A stretch of DNA of 39,615 nucleotides from positions 1-39,615 of the forward strand of contig JADHLZ010000013.1 in NCBI GenBank assembly GCA_016780345.1, given 5' to 3'. Source of the stretch: Flavobacteriaceae bacterium. GTDB lineage: Bacteria > Bacteroidota > Bacteroidia > Flavobacteriales > Flavobacteriaceae. The notes beneath the pieces are model-generated. The model did not search any database. It saw only the letters and a program-made list of their open reading frames with translations, and was not told the DNA's origin. Each line of letters starts with the position of its first letter. The first letter of the stretch is position 1. Positions 15,210-22,077 of this stretch are shown piece after piece. A program made the position numbers and the translations under genes.

Positions 15210-15667
15210 TGTTCTCCATAGATTTTAATGAATCTTTAATTAAAAGTGTTTCATTTTTAAATATTGATTCTCTTTATCCTCATGAAAAAATAATTAGTGA
15301 AAAATCTTCAACTCTAACTAGTTTTCTAAAATCCTTTGATAATTATATAATTATTTCGTCTATAATTTGTTGTTCAGAAAGTAAAGTAATCATTGATGGT
15401 CACCATAGATATTTCACTTTAAAAAAGATGGGCTACAAACAAATACCTGTAACCCTAATTAATTACTTTTCCGACGATATTAGTACAGGTATTGATAAGA
15501 AAAATATAAAAAATGAAATTATTTCAAATGCTATAAATGGGAAACTTTTAAATCCTAAAAGCACGAGTCACAAAGTATTTTGTCCTAAATCTAAACTGTG
15601 GGAACCAATTATATTATTATCAAGCTTGTCTAAAATAAACATTAAAAACGATCTGGAAAATCAGTAA
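15209..15667 (+). CDS. ParB/SerK-like DGHHR-motif protein
   Basis: 152 residues. The centre reads KVIIDGHHRYFTLKKMGYKQ (near 60-79) followed by IPVTLINY. DGHHR occurs in the ParB-fold serine kinase SerK/SbnI group and in DUF1015 proteins, where this loop binds nucleotide or substrate; an upstream Pro-His-Glu (PHEKI near 24) could match the catalytic Glu of SerK. This protein is shorter than SerK (about 240 residues) and so may be a minimal version or a different branch. It is coupled to a membrane peptide by a TAATG overlap, and its last 26 bases overlap the convergent glycerophosphodiesterase gene. Activity is inference. Confidence 0.6.
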   Translation: MFSIDFNESLIKSVSFLNIDSLYPHEKIISEKSSTLTSFLKSFDNYIIISSIICCSESKVIIDGHHRYFTLKKMGYKQIPVTLINYFSDDISTGIDKKNIKNEIISNAINGKLLNPKSTSHKVFCPKSKLWEPIILLSSLSKINIKNDLENQ

Positions 15668-16397
15668 TAATCCCATCAACTTTTAATAACTTCATTTTCT
15701 TTATATCACTTTTATTATTAACCGTCCAAGTATATATCTTTAAATTGTTTTCGTGAATTATTTTGATATTTTTCTTATTCAAATCTCTATAGTTTGGGTT
15801 AATTGCAACCGCTTTTAATGTTTTTGCCTTTTCAATAGCAAGAAGAGGATCATTTTCGGTAAGTAAAGCTATTTTTACATTGCTATTTAATTCTCTTAAT
15901 TTTTCTAATTCCACCCAATTAAAGCTTGAAAATAAAATATTTTGAGAGCTAATTTTTTTTTGATTTATAAATTCTTCTAAAAGTTCTAAAGTAGCTTTTG
16001 CTGTATTTTTACCTTTTAATTCAATGTTTACAAAAACTTGTTTATCAATAATATTTAAAACCTCTTTTAATGTTGGGATTTTATGATCTGTCCCTAAAAC
16101 ATTCAATTTTTTTAATTCTGAAAGTGTTTTCTTTTCGATTAAACCTTCTCCATTAGTTAGCTTATTTAACTCTTTATCGTGGAATAAAACAATCTCTCCA
16201 GTCAAGCATCTAAAAACATCAACTTCAAATCCATCTGCTCCTAAATCAATAGCTTTTTTAATTGAAGCTAATGTATTTTCAGGTTCGTATCCCATTGCTC
16301 CTCTATGACCAATATTTAATATTTTCTCTTGACCATTAATTCCAATAGAACAAAATATAACCATTATTAATTTTATCATTCCCATTATTAACAACAA
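15642..16397 (-). CDS. Glycerophosphodiester phosphodiesterase
   Basis: 251 residues with a short signal or anchor at the N-terminus (MIKLIMVIFCSIGINGQ; Met6 is an alternative start). The catalytic TIM barrel begins NIGHRGAMGYEPENT (His and Arg of the first motif), then EVDVFRCLTGEIVLFHD (metal-binding Glu/Asp and general-acid His), NIELKG in the middle and a closing TWTVNN with DGIITDFP. The enzyme cleaves glycerophosphodiesters into glycerol-3-phosphate and an alcohol. Predicted to be periplasmic. Converges with the DGHHR gene, overlapping its 3' end by 26 bases, and is divergent from the M24 peptidase gene with only 24 bases between starts. Confidence 0.92.
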   Translation of the reverse strand: MLLIMGMIKLIMVIFCSIGINGQEKILNIGHRGAMGYEPENTLASIKKAIDLGADGFEVDVFRCLTGEIVLFHDKELNKLTNGEGLIEKKTLSELKKLNVLGTDHKIPTLKEVLNIIDKQVFVNIELKGKNTAKATLELLEEFINQKKISSQNILFSSFNWVELEKLRELNSNVKIALLTENDPLLAIEKAKTLKAVAINPNYRDLNKKNIKIIHENNLKIYTWTVNNKSDIKKMKLLKVDGIITDFPDRF

Positions 16398-16421
16398 TTT
16401 ACAATTAATTATCTTTAGTTT

Positions 16422-17096
16422 GTGAATGCAAATTTAAAAGAACTTATTAAGGCTGAAAAGAAAGCTCAATTATTATTTGAAGAAATTGAAAAAAGAACAA
16501 TTTTAATTCCTGGCAACTCAGAATTAAAAATAAATTCAATGATATTTCAACTAGCATTTGAAATGTTTGGAATTGAGAAATATTGGCATAAAAGAATAGT
16601 TAGATGTGGAGAAAACACACTGTTTCCTTACAATGAAAATCCTTCAAATCTAACTCTTAAAAATGACGACATTTTATTTTTGGACTTTGGACCAATATTT
16701 GAAGAATGGGAAGCTGATTTTGGTAGAACCTATGTTATAGGAAACGATCCATACAAAATCAAACTAATAAAAGATATTGAAAAAGCTTGGTATGAGGGAA
16801 AAGAGTTTTTTAAATCTAAAAGCAAAGTTACAGGAGCTGAACTCTATAATCATGCCCAAAATTTAGCATTAAAATACGGCTGGGAGTTTGGAGGAGAAAT
16901 TGCAGGGCATATTATAGGTCAATATCCTCACGAAAAACTTGAAAAAGAAGATAAATCAAATTATATTCATCCTGAAAACCAAACAGACATGTATGGTTTA
17001 AATAAAAAAAATGAAAATAAAAACTGGATTCTTGAAATTCACTTTGTTGATAAAAAAAAGAAAATAGGTGGTTTCTTTGAACAATTAATGGCATAA
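16422..17096 (+). CDS. M24-family metallopeptidase (short Xaa-Pro dipeptidase-like)
   Basis: 224 residues with a GTG start at 16422 preceded by an in-frame stop a codon earlier; no in-frame ATG fits better. Only the pita-bread catalytic domain is present; the N-terminal creatinase domain of longer Xaa-Pro peptidases is missing. Candidate metal ligands are Asp in ILFLDFGP and ADFGRT, His in AGHIIGQYP, Glu in LEIHF, and a Glu near the end (GGFFEQLM). Substrate unknown; cytoplasmic. The 24-bp gap to the divergent glycerophosphodiesterase gene must hold promoters for both or overlap their coding starts; TATCTTTA (16410-16417) fits a -7 box. Confidence 0.8.
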   Translation: MNANLKELIKAEKKAQLLFEEIEKRTILIPGNSELKINSMIFQLAFEMFGIEKYWHKRIVRCGENTLFPYNENPSNLTLKNDDILFLDFGPIFEEWEADFGRTYVIGNDPYKIKLIKDIEKAWYEGKEFFKSKSKVTGAELYNHAQNLALKYGWEFGGEIAGHIIGQYPHEKLEKEDKSNYIHPENQTDMYGLNKKNENKNWILEIHFVDKKKKIGGFFEQLMA

Positions 17097-17123
17097 CTTT
17101 TGAAATAACTAAAAAAAATAACA

Positions 17124-17255
17124 ATGGGAAGTAAATTTTTTGGAAACAGAATGGACAAACAAGTCCCCAATAAAAAAGGTGTTAAACAGAACTTCAAAAA
17201 CAAATCTAACAATGCTAAATCTGGTGGAGTTAGAAAAGTCGGAAGAGGTGGTTAA
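17124..17255 (+). CDS. 43-residue very basic small protein
   Basis: ATG at 17124, TAA at 17253-17255. The peptide is rich in Lys, Asn and Gly (MGSKFFGNRMDKQVPNKKG..., ending GGVRKVGRGG). No hydrophobic or Cys content. The composition suggests an RNA- or ribosome-associated peptide. It resembles small conserved flavobacterial proteins but I cannot name a family. It lies 27 bp after the M24 gene on the same strand. Confidence 0.5.
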   Translation: MGSKFFGNRMDKQVPNKKGVKQNFKNKSNNAKSGGVRKVGRGG

Positions 17256-17284
17256 ACATTCCTACAGTTTATAAATTTAAAATT

Positions 17285-17869
17285 ATGAAAAAATTAAACG
17301 CATTCTTATTATTAAACTTTATTATTTTGTCTATTTCTGCGCAAGAAACAACTATGACAATAGACACTGAAACCAGTTCATTAAATTGGATTGGTAAAAA
17401 AATTACAAATAGTCAACATAACGGATCATTGAAATTTATTTCTGGAGATTTAACAATGTGCACTGATAAAAAAACCTTAAAAACACATGTATGCAAGGGT
17501 AATTTTATTGTTGATATGACTACATTGTTGGTTGAGGATTTAACTGGTTCAAGTAAACAAAAATTGGAAGGCCATTTAAAATCAGATGACTTTTTCTCTG
17601 TTGATAAACACAAAAAGGCCTTCCTTTCAATAAATAGTTCTGAAACAATTGAATCTGGATTTTCTGTTAAAGGATCTCTAACAATAAAAAACATAACTCA
17701 TCCCGTAGAGTTTGAACTTAATAGAAACGCTGGAGGGTTTACAGCTTACATGATCTTTGACAGGAGTAAATACAATGTCAAATACAATTCTGGAAGTTTT
17801 TTTGAAAATTTAGGAGATAGATTAATTCTTGACGATATTGAATTAAGCGCTGATCTTTATTTTCAATAA
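17285..17869 (+). CDS. YceI-family periplasmic lipid-binding-like protein
   Basis: 194 residues. Signal peptide MKKLNAFLLLNFIILSISAQ. The mature part is the YceI lipocalin-like barrel: SSLNWIGKKI near 32, a middle strand KGNFIVDMTTLLVED, LKSDDFFSVDKHKKAFLSI, VKGSLTIKNITHPVEFEL and a closing DRSKYNVKYNSGSFFENLGD. YceI proteins bind isoprenoid or other hydrophobic ligands in the periplasm. A weak AT hairpin terminator follows at 17889. Confidence 0.92.
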   Translation: MKKLNAFLLLNFIILSISAQETTMTIDTETSSLNWIGKKITNSQHNGSLKFISGDLTMCTDKKTLKTHVCKGNFIVDMTTLLVEDLTGSSKQKLEGHLKSDDFFSVDKHKKAFLSINSSETIESGFSVKGSLTIKNITHPVEFELNRNAGGFTAYMIFDRSKYNVKYNSGSFFENLGDRLILDDIELSADLYFQ

Positions 17870-17888
17870 AGACCAATCGCCCTTTTTT

Positions 17889-17910
17889 ATAGATTAATCA
17901 TCTATTTTTA
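17889..17910 (+). terminator. Weak AT-rich terminator hairpin
   Basis: ATAGAT (17889-17894), loop TAATC, ATCTAT (17900-17905), then T-rich. No GC pairs beyond one per arm, so it is weak, but it is correctly placed between the YceI gene and the acetyltransferase-glmS pair. Confidence 0.4.
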
Positions 17911-17923
17911 TAGATAAAATTCT

Positions 17924-17931
17924 TATTTTCG
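17924..17931 (+). promoter_or_regulatory. Possible promoter -7 box TATTTTCG
   Basis: TATTTTCG (TAnnTTTG with one mismatch) 8 bases before the ATG of the acetyltransferase gene. With the weak terminator just upstream it would make the acetyltransferase-glmS pair a separate operon. Confidence 0.3.
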
Positions 17932-17939
17932 TTATTCTA

Positions 17940-18338
17940 ATGAAAATACGTCTTTTAGAATCCAATGATATTAAACAAGTAGTTGACCTTTGGACTTCGT
18001 CCTTTAGTGGAAACTTTAATAATCCAGTCTATACCAATTACTTAAATGACTCCAACTCCATAACAGTTGTTATGTGTGATGAAAAAAAAATATTAGGAGC
18101 AGCATCACTTCATATTATTAAAAAACTTACAAGAACTTTAGGTCTTATTGAGGATGTGGCAGTTAGCAATAAATTTAGAGGGCTTGGAATTGGAAAAAAA
18201 TTAGTTGGAAAATTAATTCAAATCAGTAAAGAAAAAAAGTGTGATAAAATTGTTCTAAGTTCTTCAAAAAAAAACTCAGAATTCTATGAAAAAATGGGGT
18301 TCCAGAAAAAAGAATTTTCAATGGTATTAAGAAACTAA
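17940..18338 (+). CDS. GNAT acetyltransferase, GNA1-like (probable glucosamine-6-phosphate N-acetyltransferase)
   Basis: 132 residues, one GNAT domain. The acetyl-CoA site is KFRGLGIGKKLVGKLI near residue 79, and the C-terminal part reads SSSKKNSEFYEKMGFQKKEF. Before motif A lies LIEDVAV, and the combination IEDV...RGxGxGKKL...NxxFYEKxGF is characteristic of eukaryotic-type GNA1, which acetylates GlcN-6-phosphate. The stop overlaps the first base of glmS (TAATG), so the two are translated together, which fits: GlmS makes the substrate. Typical bacteria instead acetylate GlcN-1-phosphate with GlmU. Substrate is inferred from both the motif and the neighbour. Confidence 0.75.
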   Translation: MKIRLLESNDIKQVVDLWTSSFSGNFNNPVYTNYLNDSNSITVVMCDEKKILGAASLHIIKKLTRTLGLIEDVAVSNKFRGLGIGKKLVGKLIQISKEKKCDKIVLSSSKKNSEFYEKMGFQKKEFSMVLRN

Positions 18339-20182
18339 TGTGTGGGATTGTTGGATATATTGGTAAAAAACCTGTTTATGATATATTAATAAACGGTTTA
18401 AAAAAACTTGAGTATAGAGGTTATGATTCGACGGGAGTAATGATTTATAACCAGAAAGTATTAATAAAAAAATCTAAAGGAAAAGTAACTGATTTAGAAA
18501 GTCTTTTTACAAACTCTGAAGAAAAAAAAGGTAGTGTTGGAATTGGTCATACTAGATGGGCAACTCACGGTCCACCAAATACTGTCAATTCTCATCCACA
18601 TTCTTCAAGTAGTGGAGAAATAACTATAGTTCATAATGGAATAATAGAAAATTACGATTCCATCAAAAAAATACTAATAAAAAAAGGTTACAAATTTCAA
18701 TCAGATACAGATTCTGAGGTACTAGCTAATTTAATTGAAGATGTAAAAAAAACAAAAAAAGTTAAACTTGGAAAAGCAGTCCATTATGCTCTTAAGCAGG
18801 TAGTAGGAGCTTATGCTGTTGTAATCTTTGATTCTTCAAATCCTAACGAAATTGTTGGTGCTAGGCTTGGAAGCCCTTTAGCAATTGGTGTAGGTGATTC
18901 TGAATATTATTTTGGATCTGATGCTACTCCATTTTTAGAATTTACTAAAAGATGTATCTATTTAAACGATAACGAAATGTTTGTAGTTAGTTTAAAAAAG
19001 GGACTTACATTAAGAGAAATAAAAATGGACTCAATAGTTGACCCTTATATTCAAGAATTGAAACAAAGTATTGAAGAAGTTGAAAAAGGAGGGTACGATC
19101 ACTTTATGCTTAAAGAAATTTTTGAACAACCTCAGTCAATTATCGATACATTTAGAGGAAGATTAATTTCGCCCAAAGACCCTATTTCAATATCATCAAT
19201 AGAAAAGCATTTTGAGGTCTTTAAAAATGCTAATAGAATTATTTTTATTTCATGTGGGACATCTTGGCATTCAAGTCTTTTGGCAGAATATTACTTTGAG
19301 GAACTGCTGAGAATTCCTGTTGAAGTTGAATACGCATCTGAGTTTAGATATAGAAACCCAATAATAAATAAAGGTGATATTGTAATTCCTGTTTCTCAAT
19401 CTGGCGAAACTGCCGATACTTTAGCGGCAATTAAATTGGCAAAAGAAAGAGGAGCATTTTTATATGGAATATGTAATGTAGTTGGATCTTCAATTGCTAG
19501 AGAAACTCATACAGGAATTTATACGCATGCTGGGTCTGAAATTGGAGTAGCCTCAACTAAAGCATTTAGTTGTCAAATAAGCCTATTGCTTTTAATGGCT
19601 TTAAAACTTGGCGAAAAACTTGGCACAATTGAGAAAACACGTTATAAAAGAATCCTTGCTGAACTTAATAATTTGCCTAAAAGCATCAGAAAAGTTTTAT
19701 CAAAGAACAACATTATTGAAGACATTTCTAAGAAATTTATAAACAGTAGCAATTTTCTGTACTTAGGACGAGGTTATAACTTCCCTATTGCACTTGAAGG
19801 TGCATTAAAATTAAAAGAAATATCATACATCCATGCAGAGGGTTATCCTGCTGCAGAGATGAAACATGGCCCTATAGCCCTTATTGATGAAAAAATGCCC
19901 GTAGTTGTAATTGCCACTAAAAAAGGTAGTTATCATAAAGTATTAAGTAACGTTATGGAAATCAAAGCTAGAGGAGCAGAAATAATTGCAATCGTATCGA
20001 AAAATGACACAGAAATTATCGATATAGCTGACCATGTAATTGAAATTCCAAACTGTGATGAGCTTATTGCTCCTATATTAGCCAATATACCATTACAACT
20101 ATTATCATATCACATAGCAAATAAAAAAGGCTGTAATGTTGATCAGCCTAGAAATCTTGCTAAATCTGTTACGGTTGAGTAA
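18338..20182 (+). CDS. glmS: Glutamine-fructose-6-phosphate aminotransferase
   Basis: 614 residues, standard length. It converts fructose-6-phosphate and glutamine to glucosamine-6-phosphate and glutamate. The start is fixed by MCGIVGYIG, where Cys2 becomes the N-terminal nucleophile after Met removal. The glutaminase domain (1-220) has HTRWATHGPPN and HNGIIENY; two SIS isomerase domains follow (CGTSWHSS near 306 and SQSGETADT near 351; then GRGYNFPIALEGALKLKE) and the C-terminus ends DQPRNLAKSVTVE as in GlmS. It is coupled to a GNA1-like acetyltransferase by a one-base overlap. The usual flavobacterial glmS neighbours were not seen, so this may be a second copy. Confidence 0.95.
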   Translation: MCGIVGYIGKKPVYDILINGLKKLEYRGYDSTGVMIYNQKVLIKKSKGKVTDLESLFTNSEEKKGSVGIGHTRWATHGPPNTVNSHPHSSSSGEITIVHNGIIENYDSIKKILIKKGYKFQSDTDSEVLANLIEDVKKTKKVKLGKAVHYALKQVVGAYAVVIFDSSNPNEIVGARLGSPLAIGVGDSEYYFGSDATPFLEFTKRCIYLNDNEMFVVSLKKGLTLREIKMDSIVDPYIQELKQSIEEVEKGGYDHFMLKEIFEQPQSIIDTFRGRLISPKDPISISSIEKHFEVFKNANRIIFISCGTSWHSSLLAEYYFEELLRIPVEVEYASEFRYRNPIINKGDIVIPVSQSGETADTLAAIKLAKERGAFLYGICNVVGSSIARETHTGIYTHAGSEIGVASTKAFSCQISLLLLMALKLGEKLGTIEKTRYKRILAELNNLPKSIRKVLSKNNIIEDISKKFINSSNFLYLGRGYNFPIALEGALKLKEISYIHAEGYPAAEMKHGPIALIDEKMPVVVIATKKGSYHKVLSNVMEIKARGAEIIAIVSKNDTEIIDIADHVIEIPNCDELIAPILANIPLQLLSYHIANKKGCNVDQPRNLAKSVTVE

Positions 20183-20218
20183 AGCTACAGGATCAATAAA
20201 ATATTAAAAAAACTTTAA

Positions 20219-20887
20219 CTAAATTATAGATTGTCCATTCTCATCAGTTGTTAAGATTTCAGACATATAATCCAAAAATGGTCTTATAGTTTTTAGGAAT
20301 AAATCTATTTTATTAATAAATTTTTTATCGTAAACTTCTTTGTCTAAAAAATTAATTCGAAAAATAAATTGTTTTTTTCTAATCAAATCAATATTAGGAT
20401 GATTCAAATCAAAATTCCTTGGGGCTGTTTTTAATTCATCGCCTATTAAAGATCCCCAAGTTGAAGTAATTTGATCACTTTCAATTATTGTTCTAATTTC
20501 CAATGAATCGAATACAAATTCTTTTCGAATTCTTTTCAAATCAGCTGGATTTGGATTCCAAAAACCACATGCTAAAAAATTATTTTTTGGAGATATATGC
20601 AAATAATACCCCCCTCTTAACATAGGTTTAACCCTGTTCCAATACAATCCAAAATGAGTTTTATATGGAGTTTTGTCTTTAGAAAACCGTACATCTTTAT
20701 ATATTCTAAAAAGCTTAAATTGGTCAATATTATCATGTTCATTTAATTTGTTTTTTATTTCATTCCCAAACCCTTTAACTTGATTTTCTATTTCTTTAAA
20801 ATGAGTCTTATTTATAGCAAACCAATCCCTATTGTTATTATGTTTTAAATCATTAAAAAATTTAATAATAGATTTTGGTAGTTGCAT
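20219..20887 (-). CDS. DUF2461 family protein
   Basis: 222 residues matching the DUF2461/TIGR02453 family: NNNRDWFAINKTHFK near 18, LFRIYKDVRFSKDKTPYKTH near 59 and GGYYLHISPKN near 92. The family is widespread and uncharacterised; cytoplasmic. It begins one base after the stop of the alpha/beta hydrolase gene on the same strand, so the two are one operon. It converges with glmS across a 36-bp gap without an obvious hairpin. Confidence 0.85.
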   Translation of the reverse strand: MQLPKSIIKFFNDLKHNNNRDWFAINKTHFKEIENQVKGFGNEIKNKLNEHDNIDQFKLFRIYKDVRFSKDKTPYKTHFGLYWNRVKPMLRGGYYLHISPKNNFLACGFWNPNPADLKRIRKEFVFDSLEIRTIIESDQITSTWGSLIGDELKTAPRNFDLNHPNIDLIRKKQFIFRINFLDKEVYDKKFINKIDLFLKTIRPFLDYMSEILTTDENGQSII

Positions 20888-20888
20888 T

Positions 20889-21812
20889 TTAAAGATTAGA
20901 TTTTATAAAATCAACAAATAATTTTAAACTTTCTTCTGGCCTTTCTTCCATAGGAATATGTCCAGTATTTTTCATAATATTTACTTGAGAATTAGGGATT
21001 TTTTCAGCAAAAAGTTTAGCATTTTCTACAGGTATCCATGCATCGTTATCTCCCCACAAAATTAGTGTTGGAATTTTTATTTCATCAAGTCTATCCGTAT
21101 AATCAATGGGCTTATTTCTAGTTCTATAAATAAAAGCTTCTCTGTTATTCTCTCTCAAAATTAAATCCCTGTATGTATCTATTTTTTTATCTGTTAATTT
21201 ACTTTTATCAAAATATACTTCTTTCAGAGTGTTTTTTATAAAAAACCTTGGAGTGAAATACCTTAAAATGTCTTTGACAATTGGTGCTCTAGCTAATTTA
21301 AAAACCATAGGACTTTCTTTTTCTTCATTAAAAAAACCACCGGAATTTAATAAGCTAAGCAATTCTACTTTTTCTTTATTTTCAACAGCATAATACCATG
21401 CTATTGATCCTCCAAGTGAATTTCCGGCAAGAATAAAATTATCCAACTTTAATAGGTCAACAAAAGTTTTTAAAAAACCAGAATAGTCTGGTATTGAGTA
21501 TTTATTTTCAGGATGAGGGCCTGTTAATCCATAAGCAGGTAAATCTAACCTTATAACTCTGTAATCTTTTTTTAATGCCTCTGTCCAACTGTCCCATGTG
21601 TGTAAAGATGCCCCTGTGCCATGTAATAAGATGATTATTTGGCCTTCCCCTTCATCTCTGTAATGTACATTCATTCCATCAACAGAAATAAATTGGGAAT
21701 ATTCATTTGCATATGTTTTTTTAAGTTTTGAAACTGGGATATCTGGGGAAACTACAACTCCACAGCAAACAAATAAAAATAAAACAATTAATAATAAAAC
21801 TCTTTTCAACAT
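20889..21812 (-). CDS. Exported alpha/beta hydrolase
   Basis: 307 residues. The N-terminus is a hydrophobic signal with a Cys pair (FVCCGVV) that could be a lipobox, though the residue before the Cys is unusual. The alpha/beta hydrolase core has the oxyanion motif LLHGTGASLHTWDSW, the nucleophile elbow AGNSLGGS, an acidic LILWGDNDAWIP and the His in NTGHIPMEERPE. The triad is therefore intact. Esters or related bonds are likely substrates; none can be named. First gene of a two-gene operon with DUF2461. Confidence 0.85.
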   Translation of the reverse strand: MLKRVLLLIVLFLFVCCGVVVSPDIPVSKLKKTYANEYSQFISVDGMNVHYRDEGEGQIIILLHGTGASLHTWDSWTEALKKDYRVIRLDLPAYGLTGPHPENKYSIPDYSGFLKTFVDLLKLDNFILAGNSLGGSIAWYYAVENKEKVELLSLLNSGGFFNEEKESPMVFKLARAPIVKDILRYFTPRFFIKNTLKEVYFDKSKLTDKKIDTYRDLILRENNREAFIYRTRNKPIDYTDRLDEIKIPTLILWGDNDAWIPVENAKLFAEKIPNSQVNIMKNTGHIPMEERPEESLKLFVDFIKSNL

Positions 21813-22007
21813 ATAATTTTAACCTAAAATAATAAAAATTACTTGGCACATTATTTGTGTTTAACAAATTAAAGTAAAACAAAATGATTAAAAGATTAAA
21901 GTTTTCACACTTCCTTCTTTTATATAATATTTCAGTTTTGAACTAAAAAAGATTATGACCAACACATCAATGCCTAAAGCTGTTTTTGAAAAAGTGATTT
22001 TACCTTA

Positions 22008-22029
22008 TTAATAATTGTTTAATTATTAA
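22008..22029. repeat. Perfect AT-rich inverted repeat
   Basis: Arms TTAATAATT and AATTATTAA (9 bp each) with loop GTTT. It overlaps the stop of the 18-codon frame and lies 7 bases before the terminator at 22037, forming two adjacent hairpins. Confidence 0.7.
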
Positions 22030-22036
22030 TTCCAAG

Positions 22037-22071
22037 GAGGGTTTTATATTAATATAAAACCCTCTTTATTT
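22037..22071 (+). terminator. Rho-independent terminator, + strand polarity
   Basis: GAGGGTTTTATATT / AATATAAAACCCTC is a perfect 14-bp stem (22037-22064) followed on the + strand by TTTATTTT. On the - strand the sequence after the hairpin (CTTGGAATT) is not U-rich, so the polarity is +. It could still help to end the - strand gene 22078-23529. Confidence 0.8.
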
Positions 22072-22077
22072 TGTAGG

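Larger units (their letters stand above)
21884..22071 (+). ncRNA. Unassigned + strand transcript unit (small RNA or tiny ORFs)
   Basis: The 265-bp gap 21813-22077 lies between two - strand genes. On the + strand it has two tiny reading frames (21884-21946, 20 codons, MIKRLKFSHF...; and 21955-22011, 18 codons, MTNTSMPKAVFEKVILPY), then a perfect AT hairpin and a strong terminator. A + oriented terminator needs a + strand transcript, but no + gene lies upstream within 1.6 kb. Either one of the small peptides or a structured RNA is the product. No promoter is convincing. Confidence 0.3.

Noticed and set aside
17413-17694. Antisense frame inside the YceI gene, and similar frames opposite PBP1A (37376-37675, 38183-38395, 38340-38558).
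   Set aside because: Shadows of strong genes with no independent features.
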